Shown: positions 55,594-62,889 of the stretch, in pieces
Position numbering within the stretch: position 1 is the first letter of the stretch
Layout of the letters: every line of letters begins with the position of its first letter
DNA from: Stieleria maiorica
Lineage (GTDB): Bacteria > Planctomycetota > Planctomycetia > Pirellulales > Pirellulaceae
NCBI RefSeq assembly: GCF_008035925.1
Contig: NZ_CP036264.1
Span: forward strand, 8,222,343 to 8,286,342
Length of the DNA: 64,000 nt
Direction of reading: 5' to 3'
Notes under the pieces: model-generated
What the model saw: only the letters and a program-made list of their open reading frames with translations
Told to the model about the DNA's origin: nothing
Databases searched by the model: none
Translations under genes and position numbers: made by a program

Positions 55594-57237
55594 ATGAGCC
55601 AAGCCAGCCTTTCCCAGTCAGCGACGAAATCGGCCAAGACACTTACCGCCGATACGTTCTCGCAAAGTGTGTTGCTGATCGGCGGCTTGATGGTCGTGCA
55701 GCGAGGCATCGGATTCGTCCGCAGCTTTTACGTTTGCGGCACATTGCCGGCGGCCGAGGTCGGGCGCTGGGATCTGGCGTTCAGCTTCTTGATGCTGGTC
55801 GCCCCGCTGGCGGTCCTCGGGATCCCCGGCTCATTCGGTCGCTATGTCGCTCGATTTGAAAAGAGCGGTCAACAGTGGCGATTCCTTTGCCAGACCCTCG
55901 CGGCCTGCCTGGCGTTGACGCTGCCCGCCGCGGCGTTGATTTGGCTGTTTCGCGACGCGGTGGCGCGGTACTTTTTCGGCAGCGCCGGGGACGCATCCCT
56001 GGTCTCCATCCTGGCGATCGGGCTGCCGGTCATTGTGTGCTTCAATTTTTCAACCAGCTGGTTTTCCGGCAAACGGCTCAATCGATTCGTCTTCCGAATC
56101 CAGTTCGCCCAAACACTATTCTTCGCATTGCTGTGTGTCGTCCTGTTTCAATTGGCCGCGGTCAACGCCTCGTCGGTCGTCACGGCCTACCTGCTGTCCT
56201 GCCTGGTCGGCACAGCGTTGGGCGCCAGCTACTCGCTGCTGGACCGGCGCCAGACGCCACCCCAAGAAGTCACTCCCGACGCCGCGGGCACAACCGTCGG
56301 TGTTCAGGCTTTAGCCGCCCAGCCTCGCCGCGTCGCGGCGACCGGGGATCGCTTCAAGGCGAGACACCAACGGTTGCTGCATCGTTTTTTTCCGCCCGAG
56401 ACCGATCAGGCCGATTCGATTTGGCGAAAGATTCTTCCGTTTGCGGTCTGGGTCTGGGTCAGCAACGCATTGATCAACCTGTTTTCGGTTTGCGACCGAT
56501 TGCTTCTGGTCAATTTCTTTCCCGATCCGTCGGTCGACATTCAATATCTGGTGGGCCAATACCACACCGCATGCATTTTCCCCTTGTTGCTGATGACGAT
56601 CGGCGCCATGGCGGCATCGACCGGGCTGCCTTACTTGAGCAAGGACTGGGAATCGGGCGACCGTCAGGCGGTGGGCCGGCGGATGAACCTGATGCTCAAA
56701 GCGATCGGCTTGTTTTGTGTGACCGCGTCGGTCGCCATCCTGCTGCTCGCGCCGATTCTGTTCGGCGAATTCTGGAAAGACAAGTTTTCGCTCGGCGAGT
56801 CGCTGTTGCCGATGACGCTGTGTTACTGCTCGTTGGCGGCGATGACGATGGTCGCACAAAAATACTTTTGGTGCCTGGAGAAGACCTGGATCAGCAGCTG
56901 TTGCTTGCTGTTGGGGCTGGTTTGCAATTTCCTGGTCGGTCTGGCATTGATCGGCGACTTCGGGATCGACGGTGTTGTGGCCTCCACGTTGATCTCCCAT
57001 GCAATCGTCTTGGGCGGCGTGCTGCTGATCTGCAAACTTCACCGGCTGCGAATCGATTCCGGTGTGTTCGTCGTGTGCGCTGCTTTGTTCACGATTTGCC
57101 TGGGTAAATGGATCGCCTTACTGTCCCTGGTCTCGTTGCTGCTGGCCGCCTGGTACACCCCGCTATTGGTTAGCGATGCGCTTCGTCGCAGCGCACTTGT
57201 AAAACTCCGCTCCGCTTTTGGCATGAACCCTTCATGA
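55594..57237 (+). CDS. Wzx-like polysaccharide flippase (MOP superfamily)
   Basis: 547 aa from ATG 55594 (MSQASLSQSATKSAKTLTADTFSQSVLLIGGLMVVQRGIGFVR); the upstream TTG 55570 is less likely. About 12-14 hydrophobic segments. The first helix pair with 'GFVRSFYVCGTLPAAEVGRWDLAFSFL' is typical of Wzx/RfbX proteins. A hydrophilic loop of about 60 residues (about 225-285) separates the two halves. Known of the family: moves lipid-linked glycan units across the inner membrane. The stop codon overlaps the start of the ATP-grasp gene (ATGA), so the two are translationally coupled. Confidence 0.85.
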   Translation: MSQASLSQSATKSAKTLTADTFSQSVLLIGGLMVVQRGIGFVRSFYVCGTLPAAEVGRWDLAFSFLMLVAPLAVLGIPGSFGRYVARFEKSGQQWRFLCQTLAACLALTLPAAALIWLFRDAVARYFFGSAGDASLVSILAIGLPVIVCFNFSTSWFSGKRLNRFVFRIQFAQTLFFALLCVVLFQLAAVNASSVVTAYLLSCLVGTALGASYSLLDRRQTPPQEVTPDAAGTTVGVQALAAQPRRVAATGDRFKARHQRLLHRFFPPETDQADSIWRKILPFAVWVWVSNALINLFSVCDRLLLVNFFPDPSVDIQYLVGQYHTACIFPLLLMTIGAMAASTGLPYLSKDWESGDRQAVGRRMNLMLKAIGLFCVTASVAILLLAPILFGEFWKDKFSLGESLLPMTLCYCSLAAMTMVAQKYFWCLEKTWISSCCLLLGLVCNFLVGLALIGDFGIDGVVASTLISHAIVLGGVLLICKLHRLRIDSGVFVVCAALFTICLGKWIALLSLVSLLLAAWYTPLLVSDALRRSALVKLRSAFGMNPS

Positions 57238-58484
57238 GTTTGGCAGAACTGATCGATCAACCAGAGTCCCGCCAACAGGAACCTCCGCAACCGCTGACCG
57301 GCAAGGTGTTGTTGTTGGGAAACGACGACCGCGTGCTGCTGGCCGTTGCCCGGGGCCTCGGTCGCAATGGCATCTCCGTCGATGTCGGCTGGTGCGATGC
57401 AAATTCGCCGGCACTCAAATCGCATTACGTCAACGCGTTTCACTCGCTTGCCCCCTACACGGCCGATGACGACGGGTGGCTTGATGCGTTGCACGGGTTG
57501 GTCAAACGCCACCACTATGACCTGGTCATCCCGTGCAACGACTTTGCCGTCGTTCCCTTGCAACTGGAACGCGAAAAACTCGATCCCGACACGCATTGGT
57601 ATTTAATCAACGACGACGCGTTCCAAGTCGCCTTTGACAAAGCCAAAACCAGCGAACTCGCGGCGGAATTGGGGATCAATCTGCCGCGTGAATGTGAAAT
57701 CACGGCGGAGAATCTGGAGCGAGGATTCAACGACCGCAAGTTCACGCTGGTCGATCGGCGACCACTCCGCTTTCCGGTTTTCGTCAAACCGCGTTCATCG
57801 ATCACCGCCTGCGACGTCGCGAACAAACGCGCCGCAAGGCACGTCGAAACTCCCGATCAATTGGCCGAAGTCCTGATTCATGAATTCCCTGACGATGGCG
57901 TGCTGATTCAGGAAAGCTTTTCCGGCGAAGGGATCGGCGTCGAAGTGCTGGCCCACCAAGGGAGAATCCTGATGCAACTCCAGCATCGACGCCTTCGTGA
58001 AACCATCGACGGTGGCAGCACGTATCGCGAAACGATCTCGGAGATTCCCGAGCTGACCCAGGCGACCGCAAAACTGGTCCAGCGGTTGAACTACACCGGT
58101 GTCGGCATGTTCGAATTCCGCTACAACCGAGAAACCGGTGGTTGGGTGTTTTTGGAAATCAACGCCCGGTTTTGGGGGTCGCTGCCGCTGGCAATCGCGG
58201 CCAAAGCGAATTTCCCGTTCGCACTCTATGAACTATTGGTCAAAGGCAAAACAAACTTTTACACAAATCACACGACCGGTGTCCGCTGTCGCAATCTGAT
58301 CAAAGACCTGCGTGCGTTTCGGCATCAAAAGGCATCGGAGTTTGAACTGGAGAAACTGTTGTTCGGCAAAGACCACTTGGACTTCTATGCGCCCGATGAC
58401 TGGCGACCGCAAGTGGCGACGCTGATGGAATTCGCCCGATCGCTATTGGGTAAAGTCACGCGGCGAATCGAAACGAGTGTCTAG
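57234..58484 (+). CDS. ATP-grasp protein of the glycan cluster
   Basis: 416 aa, start ATG 57234 in an ATGA overlap with the flippase stop. An N-terminal Rossmann-like region ('VLLLGNDDRVLLAVARGLGRNGISVDVGWCDAN') is followed by an ATP-grasp domain: 'FPVFVKPRSSITACD', 'LIQESFSGEGIGVEVLAHQGRIL' and the metal-binding 'GWVFLEINARFWGSLPLA'. This architecture resembles carbamoyl-phosphate-synthase-like or PylC-type ATP-grasp ligases, which join a carboxylate to an amine or thiol. Coupling with a flippase suggests it modifies the exported glycan or its lipid carrier. The substrate is not evident. Confidence 0.85.
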   Translation: MSLAELIDQPESRQQEPPQPLTGKVLLLGNDDRVLLAVARGLGRNGISVDVGWCDANSPALKSHYVNAFHSLAPYTADDDGWLDALHGLVKRHHYDLVIPCNDFAVVPLQLEREKLDPDTHWYLINDDAFQVAFDKAKTSELAAELGINLPRECEITAENLERGFNDRKFTLVDRRPLRFPVFVKPRSSITACDVANKRAARHVETPDQLAEVLIHEFPDDGVLIQESFSGEGIGVEVLAHQGRILMQLQHRRLRETIDGGSTYRETISEIPELTQATAKLVQRLNYTGVGMFEFRYNRETGGWVFLEINARFWGSLPLAIAAKANFPFALYELLVKGKTNFYTNHTTGVRCRNLIKDLRAFRHQKASEFELEKLLFGKDHLDFYAPDDWRPQVATLMEFARSLLGKVTRRIETSV

Positions 58485-58502
58485 GCTGGGCCGGGGCGTG
58501 TT

Positions 58503-58578
58503 GAAGTCGCTGACTTCGCCAGAAGGCGGTTCCGCTGCGTTTTCCACGCTCTGGCGAGCGCAGCGATGTCTCAGAGAC
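58503..58578. repeat. Cluster of adjacent small hairpins
   Basis: Within 76 bp: GAAGTC-GCT-GACTTC (58503-58517), CGCC-AGAA-GGCG (58517-58528), outer arms CGCTGCG (58533-58539) and CGCAGCG (58559-58565) enclosing CGCT-CTGGCG-AGCG (58547-58560), and GTCTC-A-GAGAC (58568-58578). It lies 18 bp after the ATP-grasp stop codon. REP-like element or a structured 3' end. Confidence 0.7.
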
Positions 58579-58682
58579 AGGTCCGTCGGGCGATCGGTCG
58601 GTAGGAATCAACCCCCGGGTGCGATAGACTACTCCGCGCCGATCCCCAGACTTCTGCTCCACCGCAACACGCTTTCCACCTG

Positions 58683-59462
58683 ATGCCGACGCCCGTACCG
58701 CTGACCGATGAAGAACGTGCCACGTACGAGTGGCAGATGTGGGTTCCCGACTTCGGCGAATCCGGCCAAGAAAAACTGAAAGCCGCCTCGGTGATGATCT
58801 CGCGTGTCGGCGGCGTCGGCAGTGTGGTCGCTTATGAACTCGCCGCCGCGGGTGTCGGCAAGTTGGTGCTCGCTCATGCCGGCAACGTCAAACCGAGCGA
58901 TCTGAATCGCCAGCTGTTGATGACCCACGACTGGATCGGCAAACCGCGGATCGAGTCGATTCGGCGCAGGCTGTTGGAATTGAATCCACGGCTGGAGATC
59001 GTGGCCGTCGGTGAAAATGTTAGCCAGGCCAACGCCGCGGATTTGGTCGCCCAGTCGGACATCATCGTCGACTGTGCGCCGCTGTTCCCCGAACGGTTCG
59101 CGATGAACGAACAGGCGGTGCTGCAAAATAAACCGATGGTCGAGTGTGCGATGTACGAACTGGAAGCCCACGTGACGACGCTGGTCCCCGGTCGATCGGC
59201 CTGTCTGCGATGTCTGTTCCCCGAACAACCGCCGACCTGGACCCGCCAGTTCCCCGTCTTCGGCGCCGTTTCCGGCACGGTCGCCTGCATGGCCGCGATG
59301 GAGACGATCAAGACAATTGCGGGAATCGGCCAGCCGCTGGTCAACCGATTGCTTAAAATGGACCTGCGGGACATGAGCTTCCATCGGCTCAACGTGAACC
59401 GACGTCCCGAATGCCCCACCTGTGGTCATCTGCCCCACGCTCCCTCCACGGCTGTCTCATGA
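58683..59462 (+). CDS. ThiF/HesA-family E1-like protein, atypical
   Basis: 259 aa. It aligns without gaps to the MoeB-like protein encoded 1 kb downstream over the first 77 residues. Nucleotide loop 'RVGGVGS' (41-47), R76 in 'DLNRQ', zinc-type CxxC pairs 'CLRC' and 'CPTC'. Where MoeB has D65-F66-D67 (part of the ATP/metal site), this protein has H65-A66-G67, and the 'GTDN' region is replaced by 'VDCAPLFPERF'. Known of the family: adenylates the C-terminal Gly-Gly of ubiquitin-fold sulfur carriers. Activity here may be changed or lost. Its stop codon overlaps the start of the MoaD-like gene (ATGA). Confidence 0.85.
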   Translation: MPTPVPLTDEERATYEWQMWVPDFGESGQEKLKAASVMISRVGGVGSVVAYELAAAGVGKLVLAHAGNVKPSDLNRQLLMTHDWIGKPRIESIRRRLLELNPRLEIVAVGENVSQANAADLVAQSDIIVDCAPLFPERFAMNEQAVLQNKPMVECAMYELEAHVTTLVPGRSACLRCLFPEQPPTWTRQFPVFGAVSGTVACMAAMETIKTIAGIGQPLVNRLLKMDLRDMSFHRLNVNRRPECPTCGHLPHAPSTAVS

Positions 59463-59728
59463 AAGTCATCATTCCCACGGCGCTGCGAAAACACACCGGC
59501 GGCCAGAACCATCTTTCCATCGCCGCCACCACGGTCCAAGACGCCCTCGAACAGGTCGTCACGGCACACCCCCAACTGCGCAGCAGTCTGTTCGATGACC
59601 GCAACCAATTGGTCTCCTACGTCAACGTTTTCGTAAACGATCGCAACATCCGCGACCTGGAAAACGAAGCGACACCGCTCCGCGAGACCGACGAGATTCT
59701 GTTGGTCCCGGCGATCGCGGGAGGCTGA
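59459..59728 (+). CDS. MoaD/ThiS-family ubiquitin-like sulfur carrier
   Basis: 89 aa, start ATG 59459 overlapping the previous stop. It has a beta-grasp pattern and ends in 'LLVPAIAGG', with the C-terminal Gly-Gly that is adenylated and thiocarboxylated in this family. Its length is normal for MoaD-like carriers. It is enclosed by two E1-like genes and followed 4 bp later by moeB. Together with the molybdate/tungstate transporter this points to molybdopterin/tungstopterin synthesis, but a CysO-type or other sulfur-transfer role is possible. Confidence 0.9.
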   Translation: MKVIIPTALRKHTGGQNHLSIAATTVQDALEQVVTAHPQLRSSLFDDRNQLVSYVNVFVNDRNIRDLENEATPLRETDEILLVPAIAGG

Positions 59729-59732
59729 ACCG

Positions 59733-60878
59733 ATGTCGGACCAAGGCATGCTGGCGCGAGAAGAAACCGCTCGCTATGCGCGGCATCTGACGTTACCCGA
59801 AGTCGGCACCGAGGGCCAAGTCAAACTGAAATCGGCCTCGGTCCTGGTCGTGGGAACCGGCGGGTTGGGATCGCCGGTCGCTCTGTACCTGGCCGCCGCC
59901 GGCGTCGGCCGCCTGGGGATCGTCGACTTTGATCGCGTCGAGTATTCGAACCTGCAGCGACAGATCATTCACGGGTCCGACGACGTCGGCCGCCCCAAAG
60001 TCGATTCGGCTGCCGAATCCATCGGCAACGTGAACCCGCTGATCCAAATCGACCGGCACGATCAAGCGCTCACCAGCGCCAACGCGATGCAGATCGCCGC
60101 CGACTATGACATCATCATTGACGGCACCGACAATTTTGCCACGCGTTACCTGGTCAACGACGTCTGCGTGCTGCTGGGCAAACCGAATTGCTACGGCAGC
60201 ATCTTTCGCTTCGAAGGCCAGGCCTCGGTGTTCGGACTTCCCGGCGGCCCCTGCTATCGATGTCTGTACCCGAAACCACCCGATCCCGGCATGATCCCCA
60301 ATTGTGCCGAGGGCGGCGTGCTGGGGATTCTGCCGGGCATCGTCGGCACGATCCAGGCGACCGAGGCGATCAAGTTGATCCTGGGGATCGGTGAGTCACT
60401 TTCCGGTCGGCTGTTGTTGCTCGACGCGTTGGAAATGAGATTTCGCGAACTGAAAGTCAGCCGAGACCCGAGTTGCCCGGTGTGTGGCGATCAGCCGACG
60501 ATCACCGCGCCGATCGATTACGACCAGTTTTGTGGGACGCCCAAACAGGACAGCACGCAAAGCCCCTGGGACATCGAACCGACGGAATTCAAACGACGAC
60601 TGGATGCCGGAGAGCCGATGACGGTTTTGGATGTTCGCAAGCAGCACGAGTATGACATCTGCAATCTTGGCGGGACGTTGATTCCGCTCGATGAATTGCC
60701 CACGCGTCTCGGTGAACTCGATCGATCACGGACGATCGTCGTCCACTGCAAACTCGGCATGCGCAGCGCCAAAGCCGTCCAGATCCTCCGCGACGCCGGT
60801 TTCCCCGACGTCAGCAACCTCAACGGAGGAATCATCCGCTGGTCGAAGCAAATCGATCCCACCATCCCGACCTATTAG
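59733..60878 (+). CDS. moeB: MoeB-like adenylyltransferase with rhodanese domain
   Basis: 381 aa. E1-like domain: 'VVGTGGLGSPVALYLAAAGVGRLGIVDFDRVEYSNLQRQ' (about 39-77), 'IIDGTDNFATRYLVND', zinc ligands in 'CYRC' and 'CPVC', and 'GILPGIVGTIQATEAIKLILG'. A C-terminal rhodanese domain (about 285-375) has 'VLDVRKQHEYDICNLGGTLIPLDEL' and the persulfide cysteine in 'VVHCKLGMRSA'. Known reaction: ATP-dependent adenylation of a MoaD/ThiS-like carrier, then sulfur delivery from the rhodanese persulfide. All expected residues are present. Only 4 bp separate it from the carrier gene. Confidence 0.92.
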   Translation: MSDQGMLAREETARYARHLTLPEVGTEGQVKLKSASVLVVGTGGLGSPVALYLAAAGVGRLGIVDFDRVEYSNLQRQIIHGSDDVGRPKVDSAAESIGNVNPLIQIDRHDQALTSANAMQIAADYDIIIDGTDNFATRYLVNDVCVLLGKPNCYGSIFRFEGQASVFGLPGGPCYRCLYPKPPDPGMIPNCAEGGVLGILPGIVGTIQATEAIKLILGIGESLSGRLLLLDALEMRFRELKVSRDPSCPVCGDQPTITAPIDYDQFCGTPKQDSTQSPWDIEPTEFKRRLDAGEPMTVLDVRKQHEYDICNLGGTLIPLDELPTRLGELDRSRTIVVHCKLGMRSAKAVQILRDAGFPDVSNLNGGIIRWSKQIDPTIPTY

Positions 60879-60892
60879 GAAGCCAGGCTTCC
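60878..60892. terminator. Perfect 15-nt palindrome at the moeB stop
   Basis: GGAAGCC-A-GGCTTCC forms a 7-bp stem whose first base is the last base of the moeB stop codon. It lies immediately before the first copy of the tandem repeat array. No T-tract; may be part of the array's boundary or a terminator. Confidence 0.45.
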
Positions 60893-60900
60893 AGCCGCCA

Positions 60901-61415
60901 AGTGTAGAGCCGTTGTCCCCAACTGTTCCCCCCGGAAAGCGCAGCGCCACACCCCGGCACAACCCCGCAGCCGCAAGCGACTGCGGGGGCACAATTGAGA
61001 CAATGGTGCTACACTGCCCTCCGGCCGCCAAGTGTAGAACCGCTGTCCCCAGCTGTTCCCTCCTGAAAGCGCAGCGCCACACCCCGCCACACCCCGCCAC
61101 ACCCCGGCAGCCGCAAGCGACTGCGGGGGCACAATTGAGACAATGGTGCTACACTGCCCTCCGGCCGCTGAGTGTAGAACCGCTGTCCCCAGCTGTTCCC
61201 CACTGCAAGCGCAGCGCCACACCCCGGCACAACCCCGCAGCCGCAAGCGACTGCGGGGGCACAATTGAGACAATGGTGCTACACTGCCCTCCAGCCGCCA
61301 AGTGTAGAACCGTTGTCCCCAACTGTTCCCTCCTGAAAGCGCAGCGCCACACCCCGCCACACCCTGGCAGCCGCAAGCGACTGCAACAGCACAATTGAGA
61401 CAATGGTGCTACACT
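60901..61415. repeat. Four tandem copies of a 115-125 bp structured element
   Basis: Units run AGTGTAG to CTACACT at 60901-61015, 61031-61155, 61171-61285 and 61301-61415, each joined by a 15-bp spacer (such as GCCCTCCGGCCGCCA). The ends are inverted repeats of each other. Each unit has GCGC-A-GCGC and, in copies 1 and 3, the perfect hairpin CCCCGCAG / CTGCGGGG with a 10-nt loop; copy 2 has a one-base bulge and copy 4 has lost the right arm. Copy 2 is 10 bp longer through a CACCCCGCCA duplication. The array fills the whole space between two convergent genes. Six-frame translation gives only low-complexity products. Confidence 0.9.
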
Positions 61416-62047
61416 TCCCTCAACACTCCCTCGTGAAGTTCGAACCGTTGATCCGCCAAGACTTCGGCTTCTTCGTTGCTGTGGGTGACGTGCAGCGTGG
61501 TCACTCCGGTCGTCTCCTTGACCCGTTTGAGCAGGGCGTGCATTTCCGCGCGGGTCGATTCGTCGAGGGCACTCAGGGGTTCATCGAGCAACAACACTGC
61601 GGGTCGAAATGAGATCGCCCGCCCGAGCGCGACACGTTGCGATTCGCCACCACTGAGCGCGTCGACCTTTCGCCCCAACAACGCTTCGATCCCGAGCACT
61701 TCGGCAAGTTCAGCGATCCGATTATCGATCTCTATCTGAGGCCGCTTTCGCAGCCGCAGCGCGAACGCCAAATGCTGTGCGACCGTCAGCGTGGGAAACA
61801 GCGCCAGGTCTTGGGGGACATATCCGATCTGACGATCTCCCGGCAACCAGGTCGTCACGTCGACGCCATCGATCGAAATCCGCCCCGAAGACACCTTGCG
61901 CAAGCCGCAGATCGATTCCAGGATCGTCGTCTTGCCGCGTCCGGTCCGGCCCATCAGCACGGCGTAGTGACCGCATGGGACGTGCATGGAGATGCCCGAG
62001 AGCGAAAAATCGCCGGCATGAATGGCAACGTTGTCCAGCTGGATCAC
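61409..62047 (-). CDS. modC: Molybdate/tungstate ABC transporter ATPase (ModC-like, no TOBE domain)
   Basis: 212 aa. GTG 62047 overlaps the modB stop (GTGA) and starts 'VIQLDNVAIHAGDFSLSGISMHVP', a normal ABC entry; longer frames upstream are out-of-frame readings of modB. Walker A 'GRTGRGKTT', Q-loop 'YVPQDLALFP', signature 'LSGGESQRVALGRAI', Walker B 'VLLLDEPLSALD' and H-loop 'HVTHS' are all present. It lacks the C-terminal Mop/TOBE domains of E. coli ModC and is closer in length to TupC/WtpC. The last codons and the stop (GTG TAG) lie inside the repeat array. Confidence 0.87.
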   Translation of the reverse strand: MIQLDNVAIHAGDFSLSGISMHVPCGHYAVLMGRTGRGKTTILESICGLRKVSSGRISIDGVDVTTWLPGDRQIGYVPQDLALFPTLTVAQHLAFALRLRKRPQIEIDNRIAELAEVLGIEALLGRKVDALSGGESQRVALGRAISFRPAVLLLDEPLSALDESTRAEMHALLKRVKETTGVTTLHVTHSNEEAEVLADQRFELHEGVLREV

Positions 62048-62889
62048 GCGTTTAATCCCGTCCCGAGCACGCGGAGAATCAACAACACGACCACGGCCAT
62101 CGCGACCATCAACAACGACACGGCGACCGCGGCGTTCAACTGACCGATACTCAATTCCAAGAACACGGTCGTCGAAAGCACCTCCGTCCGCATCCGCGTT
62201 GCCCCGGCGAACACGAGGATCGGTCCGAACTCGCCGAGCGCCCGCGCCCACGCGATCGTCGTCGCGGCGATCATCCCTCGCCACGCTTGGGGCAGCGCGA
62301 TCTGCATGAACGCCTGGCCCCGCGTGCAACCGAGCGTCCGCGCCACGTCTTCGGCGCGTGGATCAATTTGGTCGAACGTCACACGCATCGTTCGCACCGC
62401 AAACGCGCACGCCACTGAAAACTGGGCCAGCACCACCGCGGGCCACTGGTACGTGACCGGGAATCCGACGCTGTCGCGCAACCACGCCTCCAATTCCCAA
62501 CCAAAAATCGGCAGGTGAAACAGGATCAACAGGCTCAGCCCCAACACCAACGGCGGCAACACGATCGGAATATCGACCAGGGTGTCGACCAACCAGCGTC
62601 CCGGAAATCGATAGCGTGACAACAAGTACCCCAGCGGCGTCGCGACCCACAACGACAAGACGGCCGCGGCGGAGCAACTCAGGATCGTCAACCGAAACGC
62701 CGCTTGAATCTCCGGTTTGCGAAGTGCATCGATGAAGTCACTCGGTGAGGTGAACACGACGTCCGCGACCAACAACAGCACGATCAAGACGATGAAGCAG
62801 GCGGAGATCCCGCCCATCACCAGGAAAAATGGCGTGTCGCTGCGGCGCCGAAACGTCCGTGAAGAAGTGGAGTCCACCGGCTCACTCAT
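62044..62889 (-). CDS. modB: Molybdate/tungstate ABC transporter permease (ModB-like)
   Basis: 281 aa from ATG 62889 (MSEPVDSTSSRTFRRRSDTPFFLVMGG). Six hydrophobic segments. Permease motifs 'ATPLGYLLSRYRFPGRWLVDTLVDIPIVLPPLVLGLSLL' and the EAA-type loop 'EDVARTLGCTRGQAFMQIALPQAWRGMIAATTIAWARALGEFGPILVFAG' are those of ModB/WtpB/CysT-like proteins. It overlaps the end of the binding-protein gene by 8 bp and the start of the ATPase gene by 4 bp, so the three are one operon. Confidence 0.9.
   Translation of the reverse strand: MSEPVDSTSSRTFRRRSDTPFFLVMGGISACFIVLIVLLLVADVVFTSPSDFIDALRKPEIQAAFRLTILSCSAAAVLSLWVATPLGYLLSRYRFPGRWLVDTLVDIPIVLPPLVLGLSLLILFHLPIFGWELEAWLRDSVGFPVTYQWPAVVLAQFSVACAFAVRTMRVTFDQIDPRAEDVARTLGCTRGQAFMQIALPQAWRGMIAATTIAWARALGEFGPILVFAGATRMRTEVLSTTVFLELSIGQLNAAVAVSLLMVAMAVVVLLILRVLGTGLNA

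Noticed and set aside
60691-61398. Open frames running through the moeB 3' end and the tandem repeats on both strands
   Set aside because: They translate the repeat unit into low-complexity Pro/Arg/His/Cys peptides and exist only because the unit lacks stops in some frames.
60901-61415. CRISPR array
   Set aside because: Repeats are 115-125 bp with near-identical 15-bp spacers, and no cas genes are present.
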